Notes under the pieces: model-generated
The model's input: the letters and a program-made list of their open reading frames with translations, nothing else
What the model was told of the DNA's origin: nothing
Databases searched by the model: none
Program-made: the position numbers and the translations under genes
Origin: Cryptomeria japonica
Taxonomy: Eukaryota; Streptophyta; Pinopsida; Cupressales; Cupressaceae
Direction: 5' to 3'
Length of the DNA stretch: 64,000 nucleotides
Assembly: GCF_030272615.1 (NCBI RefSeq)
Contig: NC_081414.1
Coordinates: 306,531,164-306,595,163, forward strand
Shown here: positions 21,263 to 31,539 of the stretch, piece by piece
Numbering within the stretch: position 1 is the first letter of the stretch
Layout of the letters: every line of letters begins with the position of its first letter

Positions 21263-22369
21263 CTAAATGGCCCTTTTAATTTCAGCAAAAGCCTCAGAGG
21301 CTTCTTGATCCCAACAAAATTCGGTATCCTTCTTGAGCAACTTGACAATGGGCTTCACTATCTCTGCAAAGTTTGCAATGAATCTCCTAACAAAATTCAC
21401 TTTGCCTAGAAAGGATTGAATACCTTTAATATTATTTGGTTTAGGCACTTTGTTTATTGCTTCAATTCTTTTAGGGTCTATCCTTACCCTTTCCTTGGAA
21501 ACAATGTGTCCCAATAGTTTTCCTTGAGTGACCCCAAAATGACATTTCTTGGGATTCAATGACACACCAAATTCCAAGGCTTTATTGAACACCTTTTCCA
21601 AATGTCCACAATGATCATCAGCCCTTTTAGAGAAACAAGTTAGATTGTTTTGATAGACCACCATGATGATATTAATGAATTCTTTGAAGGCTACATCCAT
21701 GGCTCTCTGGAATGTAGCTCCATCATTTTTCAATCCGAATGGCATTCTTACATAAACATATGTCCCCCACGGAGTAGTGAAAGCAATTTTGAACTGTTCA
21801 GATTCCTTCACTAACACTTGATTGTATCCTGAAAAACCATCCATCATGGATAAAAGATCACAACCTATTACTCTTTGCAACATAGCTTCCATATTGGGAG
21901 AAGAGTAATTGTCCTTTAAAGAAGCAACATTTAAATTTCTAAAATCCACACACAATCTAATGTCCCCATTTTTCTTTCTTACTGGGATCAGCTTGGAGAC
22001 CCATGAAGAATGCCTTATAGGTTTGGTAATCCCCCCTTCTCTTAACTTAGTCAACTCTTGCTGCATCTTAGTTTCTAGCAGGGGATTAATAGGTCTCTAT
22101 TTCTGTCTGAAAGGCTTAGCATCTGGAAGTAAAGGAACTTCATGCTAAATAAGATCTTGTCTATACGCCTTTAGGTCTTCATAAGACCAAGTAAAAACAT
22201 GTTTATATTTTTTCAATAAATTAATAACGTTAGTCTTGACATGAGGGGGTAATTTCTTCCCAATGTATACTAACTTAGGGGATGATTCAGTCCCCAGGGT
22301 TACCTCCTCTAGTTCTTCCAACTTGCTGGTAGACTGTTGATGTAAGTGACTGTCATTATAACTGAACAT
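21263..22369 (-). pseudogene. C reverse transcriptase (active site lost)
   Basis: Segments 22369-22145 (linker, KYKHVFTWSYEDLKAY) and 22066-21263 cover the RT: LTKLREGGITKPIRHSSWVS, NGDIRLCVDFRNLNVASLKD, LSMMDGFSGYNQVLV, FTTPWGTYVYVRMPFGLKND. The catalytic Tyr-x-Asp-Asp is YQNN here, both aspartates having become Asn (GA to AA changes). One or two stops lie between the segments. The thumb region is kept (KVNFVRRFIANFAEIVKPIV). It would copy the RNA into cDNA but cannot work in this copy. Confidence 0.9.
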
Positions 22370-22399
22370 GCTCTCCAGCTCTACTAGCCCTTTAGGTAT

Positions 22400-23050
22400 T
22401 TCATTGGTTTACAACTGGACCAAATCATTTCCAAACACTGTTTCCCTATTGTCAAACACCTCCACCAATGCATTGCAGTCAATCTTCTATCCATCATAAT
22501 CATCAACACATTAGATGAACCTAAGAATATCTTCATCATCAGCAAAAACTTGCCAATTATACATATTATTAGGGATGGCAGGCCTAGATATTATTTCCAC
22601 AGTGGAAATTCCGGTTAGGGTAGCATCATCATTTTTTAATGCAACATTAGCTAGGAAATCTGCCATAATATTCTTTGATCGCTCTATCCAATTAATAGAA
22701 AATGCACTAAAATGCTCAATAACATCCCAAACTGCATGTTTATCTCTTTAATCTATCATTCTTGGATGCATATTTGGATCTTACCTGAGAAACAACCAAT
22801 TTTGAATCCCCTAACACTATCAACAGCTGGATTCCATGCCTTTTTGCAACCTCAAGGCCTAACAATAAGGTTTCATACTCTGCAGTATTATTTATGCACT
22901 AGAAAGCCAATAAGAAAGAATACTTAAAAGTTATACCTGATGGGGATACAAAAAGAACCCCTACTCCAGATCCTTCTTTGGAGCAAGCTCCATCAAAATA
23001 CATCTACCATAAACCATACTGTTGTGCTTCTAATTCAACCACAATGGGGT
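22400..23050 (-). pseudogene. C additional (archaeal-type) RNase H between protease and RT
   Basis: The frame reads YFDGACSKEGSGVGVLF, NNTAEYETLLLGLEVAKRHG, LLIVLGDSKLVVSQV and NIMADFLANVA, giving the four catalytic acidic residues of RNase H (D in FDG, E in AEYE, D in GDS, D in ADFLA). Stops at about 22987 and 22900 break it. A second, native RNase H follows RT at 20930-21253. Two RNase H domains are established for plant Tat-lineage gypsy elements. The domain here lies upstream of RT; I recall the extra domain being described mainly downstream of the native one, but cannot verify this. Confidence 0.8.
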
Positions 23051-23059
23051 TAGTATTCT

Positions 23060-23737
23060 TCAACTGGGGTAAAATTGGTTAAGTCTAAAATTATCAAGAT
23101 CTACATCAATCATACAATTGATCATATTAGGGTCTACATTTTTAATTACCCTAGGAGCATGTGGCTCTCTGTACAGCTTAACCTGATTTCCATTAATTGG
23201 AATGGTGGCATAAGATAAATCCAATTGAACATTTCCTCCTACTGCTGCTGCCCACTGCCTAGATAGTAACATACCATAATGGGGCTTGGTATCAGTAACA
23301 ATAACATCCATTTTGTAAGTTGCCTCAAGGAATGCTACTATTTTCACTTCAACATCTTTCATTGTACCTATGATAGGTACTTCCCTGTTATCCATAGCAT
23401 AGCATTTTCCATACACAGTGCTTACTGACAATCCTGATTCTTTCATAACACCATAGGGCATAACATTAGTAGCAACTCCTGAATCTATCATGTAGTTTTT
23501 TATCAACCGATTGTTTACTAACAAAGTGACATAGAAAGGATCTACCCGTGAAGGCTCTTGAGTGATAGTGGTTCCAACATAAACCTCTGGGGTTTGGAAT
23601 TTTTTATCCTTTCCAATTCTAGCTGAACCGGTGGGTAGGACTATGTCACTGTTAGGTATACTCAAAAATAAAGACAAAGTTGCATCCCTATGTTCTTTAA
23701 TCTTCAGTAATTCTACTAATGGGATAGTGACCTTCAT
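23060..23737 (-). CDS. C protease
   Basis: An open frame of 225 residues contains a retropepsin-like fold: NYMIDSGVATNVMPYGVMKE with the catalytic Asp-Ser-Gly, and later MDVIVTDTKPHYGMLLSRQW, the usual second conserved region (L-L-G/S-R-x-W). It would cut the polyprotein. It is contiguous and in frame with gag, separated by one TAA, so the original arrangement may have been a gag-pol fusion or stop read-through. Confidence 0.85.
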   Translation of the reverse strand: MKVTIPLVELLKIKEHRDATLSLFLSIPNSDIVLPTGSARIGKDKKFQTPEVYVGTTITQEPSRVDPFYVTLLVNNRLIKNYMIDSGVATNVMPYGVMKESGLSVSTVYGKCYAMDNREVPIIGTMKDVEVKIVAFLEATYKMDVIVTDTKPHYGMLLSRQWAAAVGGNVQLDLSYATIPINGNQVKLYREPHAPRVIKNVDPNMINCMIDVDLDNFRLNQFYPS

Positions 23738-25333
23738 TTAAGTAAGAGCTTGAGCCATGTCAAATGTAGAACTATTGCTTATTTCAGTATTAGCTCTAAC
23801 TCTTTCTATCTTGAGCTGACTTGCCTTTTTTACTATGGAAGCTCCTTGTATATCACCAGTATCTACACTCTTGGGTACATCTTTGACCTGTTCCTTCTTT
23901 TCTTCACCAATCTTAGGGAAACTAGCAGCACTACTTGCTGCCCCCTTTTGAGTGACCTCTTTTATGAACATGGAACCAAGTTCACCCCAATCAGTGTCCT
24001 TCTTGGTGCTTCTCAAGTTATAGTTGTGTTTTGCTTTGGCAATGGCAGCTTTAGTGAGACTTTTAACTTCTTCCTCACTAGGTCTTCTAAGATGAACTTC
24101 TTCATCCTCAATTGTTACCACATTCAATGTAGGATGCCAATCCAAGGTTAGTTGTCCTTGAACAAACCTTTCATTATCTAGCACATCACTGTATTCACTT
24201 TGTAAAGACTCCTCATCACTTTCTATAATGGTTTCAAACATATTGATGTCAAGCTCAACTTCTTGTCTCATGGATTCTTCAAGGGCTTGAGCTACTGCAC
24301 ATTGATGAGGAGAATGTGGTCCATCACAAGCAATACACCAGGGAGTATTTTCTATATTATGGACAGTTTTCCCTTTCAAGGGATCTGGAGTGTCCTGATT
24401 CTGAGCAATTTTGGGCTTCTCATTTTGAGGTTTTCCATCTTTCCAATTGGTATTATATTGCATGTCATGCAATCTAGGGGGCCTATCCTGCCAGTTACAA
24501 TGAGGTTTATCATTTTTGTTTACCTTGGCAGTCAGATCCTTCATAGCAATGACCAACTTCTCTATCTTGTCTTCCTCCTTAGTTTCTTTGCTAGGTTGTT
24601 GTTTTTTTTCTTGCCATAACCTACCATCTGTTCTTCTTCCTAACTTCTTGGATGCTTTTCTATTACTTTCTACATTAATGGCAATTCTAAAAGCATCTCT
24701 CAAGTTATGTGGATTTTTGTCCCTCAAGATATAAGCCATCTTTGAGTCAAATGCATTGTAATAGGTATTCAGACACATGTTATCATCTAACCTCATCACC
24801 TGATATAATCTATGCATAGCCTTTTGAAATCTAGCATTGAAATTAGTGACCATTTCATTGTCATACTTTCTAATGTTATTAAATTCATTGAGCATAAAGA
24901 TCACATTTGTTTTGTCACCATATTGCTCTTGGAAACAATTTTTAAAATCTTTCCATGACCCAATGCTATTAACTAGAAGACCTCTGTACCAATCTCTTGC
25001 ATCATCAACCAGGGACTGAACAAACAGTTTCATGATGACATCTTCATCCACTATCTCATAATCATTTATTAGGTCCCCAAAAGATTTTAGATGTTCCTCA
25101 ACACTAATTGCATTGTTTCCAGCAAATTTATGGAGTATATCCCTTAACTCAGTAGGAACATGTTTGGGATATCCTGGGATCCCATCAAAGAACAATTGTC
25201 TATATTGCTCTAAATTGATAAGTCTCCTTTGAAAAGGGGGAATAACATTATTGTTTCCCAAAGCCAATCTAACCTTTGGAATTGGAGACTGAGATATTTG
25301 GGTATGTTGACTATTCATAGGGATTTGACTCAC
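23738..25333 (-). CDS. C gag
   Basis: An open frame of 531 residues. The central part is a typical gypsy retrotransposon gag domain (EEHLKSFGDLINDYEIVDED, FVQSLVDDARDWYRGLLVNS, WKDFKNCFQEQYGDKTN, NEFNNIRKYDNEMVTNFNAR) at about residues 75-235. A cysteine motif CIACDGPHSPHQC near residue 335 may be a modified zinc knuckle. The C-terminal part is acidic and then basic. The TAA at its end is followed at once, in the same frame, by the ATG of the protease ORF. This is the longest intact gag in the window. Confidence 0.85.
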   Translation of the reverse strand: MSQIPMNSQHTQISQSPIPKVRLALGNNNVIPPFQRRLINLEQYRQLFFDGIPGYPKHVPTELRDILHKFAGNNAISVEEHLKSFGDLINDYEIVDEDVIMKLFVQSLVDDARDWYRGLLVNSIGSWKDFKNCFQEQYGDKTNVIFMLNEFNNIRKYDNEMVTNFNARFQKAMHRLYQVMRLDDNMCLNTYYNAFDSKMAYILRDKNPHNLRDAFRIAINVESNRKASKKLGRRTDGRLWQEKKQQPSKETKEEDKIEKLVIAMKDLTAKVNKNDKPHCNWQDRPPRLHDMQYNTNWKDGKPQNEKPKIAQNQDTPDPLKGKTVHNIENTPWCIACDGPHSPHQCAVAQALEESMRQEVELDINMFETIIESDEESLQSEYSDVLDNERFVQGQLTLDWHPTLNVVTIEDEEVHLRRPSEEEVKSLTKAAIAKAKHNYNLRSTKKDTDWGELGSMFIKEVTQKGAASSAASFPKIGEEKKEQVKDVPKSVDTGDIQGASIVKKASQLKIERVRANTEISNSSTFDMAQALT

Positions 25334-25406
25334 TGATGCTACATTAGCAGGCTCCGTAAGTTGAATTTTAACTGGGGGAAGAGAAATTTGCTAAGGATCA
25401 GGCTTA

Positions 25407-26287
25407 TTAAGGTATTATGATGGAAACATGATTGGCTGCTTCCAAATCAGCCTTCTCTAACTCCATTTGTAAATCCTCCTTTTCTTTCCTCATTCTTTCC
25501 ATTTCTCTCTCATGTGCTGACAACCTATGAGAAATATCCTCTGCACTTTTAGATCCGATTCTATCATCTACCCATTTTTGTTTTCCTTTATCCACATTAC
25601 TCCTAGAAGTTGAGAATCACTAATAACTTCCCTGTTTGGTTGGACTACTGACCTATATACTCGCTTGTCTTTGGGGATCAGAATTTCTCTGATCACAGGG
25701 CCCTCTTCATCACTCTTTTCTTTTTCTTTAGCTAGCACTTCAAGGTCAGCTATTTGTCTAAGAAGCCTATCTCTCTCCATTAATTTAGCTTTGACTTCCT
25801 TTTCCTTATTTGCTTCCTTTTGGGCTCTTAGGGAGATTAAATGGTGAACTCTCCTATTCAAATCTTTAATCTCTTGAGACACTTTATCTTCATCAGGGAA
25901 ATTTTCCTTAGAATCAGATATATTGACTTGATCTATGTCAATCAAACTAATATTTCCATCGATTGTTCTAGGCACAGAGTGTCTAATTGCATTTGAACTA
26001 ATCCTATCTCTTGCAGAGACACTAACATGGGATAAATCTTGATTTAAAGCATGTGCATTATCAATATTTCCAAACAATCTTGAATGGAAACCTAATATAT
26101 CATGTTCAGAATCTCTGGAAGAAGAATTAGACTTTGCATAAATAGGTTGATTAGGCATCTTATTGGTATTATTATTCTTTTGTACCCAAGCAGCATTTGA
26201 TGGCTCGTGTAACACTGATCTCTTCTGGCCTCTTCGTGACTTCTCTGGCAAACCTTCCTGCAAAGTTTCATGAGGATGCTTCTTCAT
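25407..26287 (-). pseudogene. C leader ORF upstream of gag (coiled coil)
   Basis: A 239-codon frame (26287-25568) begins MKKHPHETLQEGLPEKSRRG and contains a long charged helix (EIKDLNRRVHHLISLRAQKE ... ERDRLLRQIADLEVLAKEKE). An overlapping frame continues the helix to 25407 (SHRLSAHEREMERMRKEKED). It sits about 300 bp after the primer site and before gag. Extra ORFs ahead of gag are known from Ogre-type elements; alternatively it is the N-terminal extension of gag separated by decay. I cannot decide which. Confidence 0.6.
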
Positions 26288-26568
26288 GAATGATCTAGTG
26301 TTTTTCCTCCTTGCATTATGCTTGTTCTCCTTTTTAATTATTTATAATTCACAAGGACTGGTTCCAAGATAACAGAGTCGCCACCCACAAGAATATGGCA
26401 AATATGAAAACAAGCTTAGAATGAAAGACTGCAATTCCACAACACAATGATTTTTTTTATAAATTTAAGCACAAAATCTACTTCTAGATTATTAATGTGA
26501 CTTATCCCATCTCGGTCACCACAATATGAATTAAATCTCTCTTAACCAAAGACTTTTAACAATTCATT

Positions 26569-26591
26569 TACTCCCCAGTAGTCGCCACTTT
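26569..26591 (-). promoter_or_regulatory. Primer-binding site of C
   Basis: Minus-strand AAGTGGCGACTACTGGGGAG directly follows the LTR. TGGCGACT with a later TGGGGA resembles the primer sites of Tat/Ogre-like gypsy elements rather than the initiator-Met site of the copia elements here. The exact tRNA is not assigned. A second, similar block (TGGGTGGCGACTCTG, minus strand) lies about 200 bp downstream at 26369-26388. Confidence 0.7.
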
Positions 26592-27526
26592 TGTTGTCTT
26601 CAAAATCTGATTCACTTCAATATTCTTATAATAATATGATAACTTTGTGCAGAAGAGATATTAAAGGGAAGGAAACTCTTAGGACAACATATGACAAGGT
26701 TTGATTTAACCTTCTACACTTTGGACCTACTCAGAGTCCAAGTGGGTATACCTTTGTGAATTAAATTCACACTTTAAAAAATAAATCCACAACAAACCAG
26801 TCCAGAAAACCAATGGATCTAATCACCTTAAAACTTACTGAAACAAAGGAATGAAAACTATACTCATATTCAGTATTTGACCTACAAAACATGCAATAGA
26901 CAACCTCGATCTATACCAGTGCTCTATCCAAGGTCACAGAGTCATCTAAGTTCAAACAATACTCCCACAGTTAAATATCTATACATATCCCATTAGTCAG
27001 CTTATGTAGATCCCTATATATGCCTGACACATATTAGAATTTATGCTTACCAAAATAAACTATGCTCATCAAGATTCAAAATATCTGACAAGGAATTTAC
27101 TGGTAGAAGTGATCACCACATATTTAATTTCCCTCCTAAAGAGAAAAGCTAGCAAACACATCTACTGAAAGTTGCCTTACAACCCCTATTCAAACGAAAT
27201 AACCTTGGATTATTTAGAGTGAAACAGTAAACACATGCAAACACATTTTAAGACAACACAAAGTTTTACTCGAAACCAATGGTCTATATATTGATATTCT
27301 TCTTCAAAAAAGTATTAGAAGAAACCTTCGAATATTCTCCATTAAAATTTGGAAAAGCTCAGATAAATTTCTGTAGCGTTTTCTTACAATTCTTTGATCC
27401 TCTTTCTATTAGTCCTGGTATCCATTTATAACAATATGGGTGCACATAGCTTCAAAATTTCCTAGGAGAATTTGTTACAATCATTTCTTCTCAAGAAGAA
27501 GTTACAAAGATCTTTTACAACAACAC

Positions 27527-30500
27527 TTACAAGTCCTTTTCGACCTCCGCAGCTTCTTCTACTTACTATCTGGTTGCAACCTCGTCTAACTGTTCAGGAG
27601 CTCCCTCTAACTGCTCTAAATCTTGGATGGTATATTTTCTTGTCCACTCATTGTACACATCATCAGTTGGTCATGCAAAGTTAATCACTTTTGCCTTTTC
27701 CTTGGTTAACCTCTTCCAGGAATTTCTCATCTTATTGACCTCTGAATTGAAAAAACCATAATGAGACTTGATTTTCTCTATCTCCTGAATTGTTACAACA
27801 AAAAAGGAAGCATCATCTAAATCAACAATTCCTTTTATTCTAGCTTACAGTTTGGCCTCTAATTCCTTAAGCCACACTTGTTTGTCCTTCAATTGATTTG
27901 GGCTAACAAAAACTCTTGGAATTAATTCAAAAACCTGAGCAGTGTACTCCTTTTTGTACAAGTTGATTTTCTTGTCAGCATTATCTATCCCTTCTACCAA
28001 TTTTACTAGATCTTTGGTGGTATCACAACTGGATTTGATGATAGGATCGACCCCTGCTTCATCATAAAGTACACAAATAAGCTCCAAGTCCTACTCTCTA
28101 GGCTTCCACTTGTCAAAAATAGGCATCAAAATGGCCTTATCTCCATTAAGCTCATTCCACATATCCAAAATCTTGCTTATGTTGTTATATAACAGTGAGG
28201 CACTCATGGTATCTGCAAAACTTGAAATGGTAGCCCTTACTCTTTCTTCATACTTCTTTGCATACAAGGCCTGAGCCTATTTTAAATTCTCCAATTCTTG
28301 GGGAGTAATCTCAACCATTTGGGAGCTAGAAGGTGCTAGAGATGGTGGGAACTCAATGATGGAGCTGGTAGGTGGAGGTCTTGCAGGAGAAGAGGAGATC
28401 ATTAGTGTTGAAGACTCATCTTGATGGTACTATCCTGTCAACTGGCTTTGCAGCTTAGCAATGATGCTATCTTTACCTCTTACCGCTTCCTTAGCACTAT
28501 TGTAATCCTTCAAAATTGTCTCCAACTTGACCTAGAGGTCTTCTTTTTCCTTAGCTTCCCTTTCTGCTACTGCAACACTAAATTGTGTAGTCTCTAGCAT
28601 AGTGCTAGCGGCTTCCACCACCGCTGTGTTTTGCACTCTTTTTACTATCATTCCACCAAGGTAACTTGACCCTGGGTTGTCCTTATTTCTCCTATTTTCA
28701 TCTCTTTTGAGGGACCACATGACCAATGCAGCATTGTCTTTGCTAAAAGTGATTCCCTCCATGGGTTTAGTTTCTTTCCTCACTACCGCCAATACCAAGG
28801 CATCTACTATGTCCCACTCAGGGAGAATGAGTACTCCAGCTTGTGCCACCATATCTCTTCCTTGCTCAAGAGTGATGGTCTTAAACACATCCATCATTTC
28901 TTGATTTATTTCATCCTCAACCAGAGCTGGATCTTTGTGAGGATGCTCACCTTTTCTCTTCTCACATCTTGCATTGTATTTGTCAATATTTTGCTTCCAT
29001 ACAAATTGCATGAATGCTCCTGATGTAACAAAGTTATTGTCAGCCAAGAAGTCCTCACTAGCCTATTTGATCTCAGGATCCCACTCCTAGCCCTTAAACT
29101 CATTGGTACTGATGTTCATCTCAGCAGCAAGGGGCTCTTCTGGCATTCCTTCTTCCACTTCATCATATGTGTAGGCTATTTCTCCCAAGCTACCTAACTA
29201 TATCAGCTGCTCAGCTGCTACTTGTTCATCTCCTATGTGAATAGGGGATTGGGATGGAGAGTACAAGGGTGTATCAGATTGTATTTCTTTTCCTACTCTA
29301 TGCTTCTTTGGGCTCTCTTGGATGTCAATGACCTCTTGTATCTTCCTCTTTCCTTTAGAGGTAGAGGGCTCCCCTGTTGTAAGCATCAACACACTATAAT
29401 TAGACTTCTTGTGCAATGTATAGTCCCCGAGAGGGATTTCTCTAGTAGGGGTAGACCTACTTAGAACCATTCTTTCCTTTTCAGGGTTGTTTTTAACAAC
29501 AACCTCCATCTTTTCTTTCAAAGTCTTCATTACATACTCAAAGCAAAGAATTAGAAATTTTATTTTCTCCTCAAAAGGGAAAAATCTAGACAATGAGTCA
29601 TAGCTGGTATCAAACTGATGTACAAAATTTAAGCCTTTCTTATAAGCCACCCATTTTTCCTTCCTCAGCTCCTGCTCGTCAAGATCAAACTCATTTCTAA
29701 TGAGGTCTTCAGGAAACTGGAATTGATGGGGTCTACCTCTGCACACTGCTCTCTTTCTAAACATGCCATTAAAGAAGTCTTTGGGATCAACACACATGGA
29801 CACTGTAGTTGACAAATGATAATGTTTAAGAAAATCCTCAAAACAATTCCAACCTCCCTTGGTTATTACAAAATGGTGGGCTATGGTAACCGTAGGGAAA
29901 ATAGTCCCTTTACCCCTTCCTGTCAGCTCTGCCTCTTGCACACTACCAATTTGTCTTAAGACTTCTGCAATTCCCACTTTGAGAGGGACTTGATAGGGCA
30001 ATAAGAAGGGAGTGCCTCTGAAACCAAATACTCTGAAAACTATGGAGATAGGGTATAAGTAAATATCACCCCAATTATGAACAATCTTTATACTTTCTGC
30101 AAATTCTTTTGGTCTAATAAATTCCAAAAGAGCCTTGGCGATTCTTGGGTTTTCTGAATAGAGGAGAGTTCTAATCTTTGATGCAAAACATTTATCAAAT
30201 TTTAAGAAACTGGCATCATCTCTGTTTGATGACAGCACTATACTCCATAGTTGCACTGGCATATTTTCTCCATCCTTCTCTTTTATAAGGTCCATTCCAC
30301 TTGCAAAATAATCACCACCTTTGAACAAAAATAGATGCATGAGGAGTGAATACCATCCAACAGGCCTATCCACCTTCCCATTCTTTATTCCTATCAACCC
30401 TCCATGGATAGCATCAGTAATAAAAGAATCATAATCAAAGGTTACTGCAAAAGAAGGATTCAAAATCTGAGCAATCATTAGCATGTAATGATTGGGCATA

Positions 30501-31170
30501 TTTGCCTTAGCATCCTCTCCTAAAATCTGGCAAAGTGACCAATACAATCCCTTAGCCCTAAGGGTGAATAGATTCAATGAGAAGGGCTGTTCAATTTTGG
30601 GTCCTACAACTGTCAACCCACCTATCTTCACAAAAAATTCCTTAAGAGGCCCATTTCTAAGGTGGTTCCTCTGTGCACTGTATACTTGAACTAATGATTT
30701 GAAGTTAATGGGTTCCAAAAAATTTGTAAACTCATTAAGCCCAAAAGCACTTTTGAATTCCTCATTATTGATTTCAATGAGGGCTTTCCCATTTATATCC
30801 CTAATGCTCCTTGTGACTGGATCATAATTATGTGCAATTTGAGTCAATAGATCCATATCCATGAATACTCCTGGAGATACCAATTTCCCTACATCTAACT
30901 CCCAGATGCTATTCTCTGGGGTTGGAGAATTTCTCATGCCAAATTCATCTTTGAATAACCCCAACCTAGACAACCCAACCTATGGATCTCTTAGCCAGTT
31001 GCCCTTATCACATAACCCTCTCCTTTTTTCAAATGAGGAGCTCTTGGCACTAATTCTTTCACATTTGATGCCTAATTAGTTGACAATGTCAACAGTTCAA
31101 GAAAATCATCACAAATGGCCCTTTTCTGATAATTAACTTTCCCTAAAAATTCTCTCTTAGGTGCAATCTT
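27527..31170 (-). pseudogene. LTR-encoded ORF of C, copy in the 5' LTR
   Basis: A 591-codon open segment (30973-29198) is followed in the same frame by open segments 29047-28532 and 28087-27845 and conserved sequence to the TAA at 27527; only nonsense codons break the frame after 30973. The N-terminal 65 or so codons (from 31170, where ATG has become AAG) are in another frame because of an indel. The ancestral protein was about 1,200 residues. It has a globular N-terminal half (LRAKGLYWSLCQILGED, WYSLLMHLFLFKGGDYF, FGFRGTPFLLPYQVPLKVG, VCRGRPHQFQFP), a basic, proline and serine-rich middle (KKHRVGKEI...YSPSQSPIHIGDE) and a helical C-terminal part. I recognise no retroviral or other named domain. 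Confidence 0.8.
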
Positions 31171-31539
31171 AAAATATGCAAGCAATTTAAACTATTACCC
31201 CAACTGGTTCTATTACAAAATCAAGACCTCAAATAACACACACTGCTAAGGAATTACCACACAAAAGTACAAGAAAACCTATTTCAGCTTGAAGGAATCC
31301 ACTCTGCAGCTGAATTAATTTGCTTTGTATTTGAAGAAAATAGCTCTGCAATTACTCCTCTACAACAATTCTTTGGAATGATACCTTTACTCAATTGATA
31401 GGAGATCATATATGGTACTCAGGCTCTTAACTGTGACATTGATACCGCATGCTTCGGTCATCCCTTCAAAAGTGAATTCATGAGAGAATTTGAATTTTTT
31501 GCTCCAACGGGTCACAACATACCTGCACATCTTTTCTCT

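Noticed and set aside
29198-30973. Host gene captured between two retrotransposons
   Set aside because: The frame has a second copy at 13849-17247 and both lie within paired LTRs bounded by the same ends and an exact target duplication.
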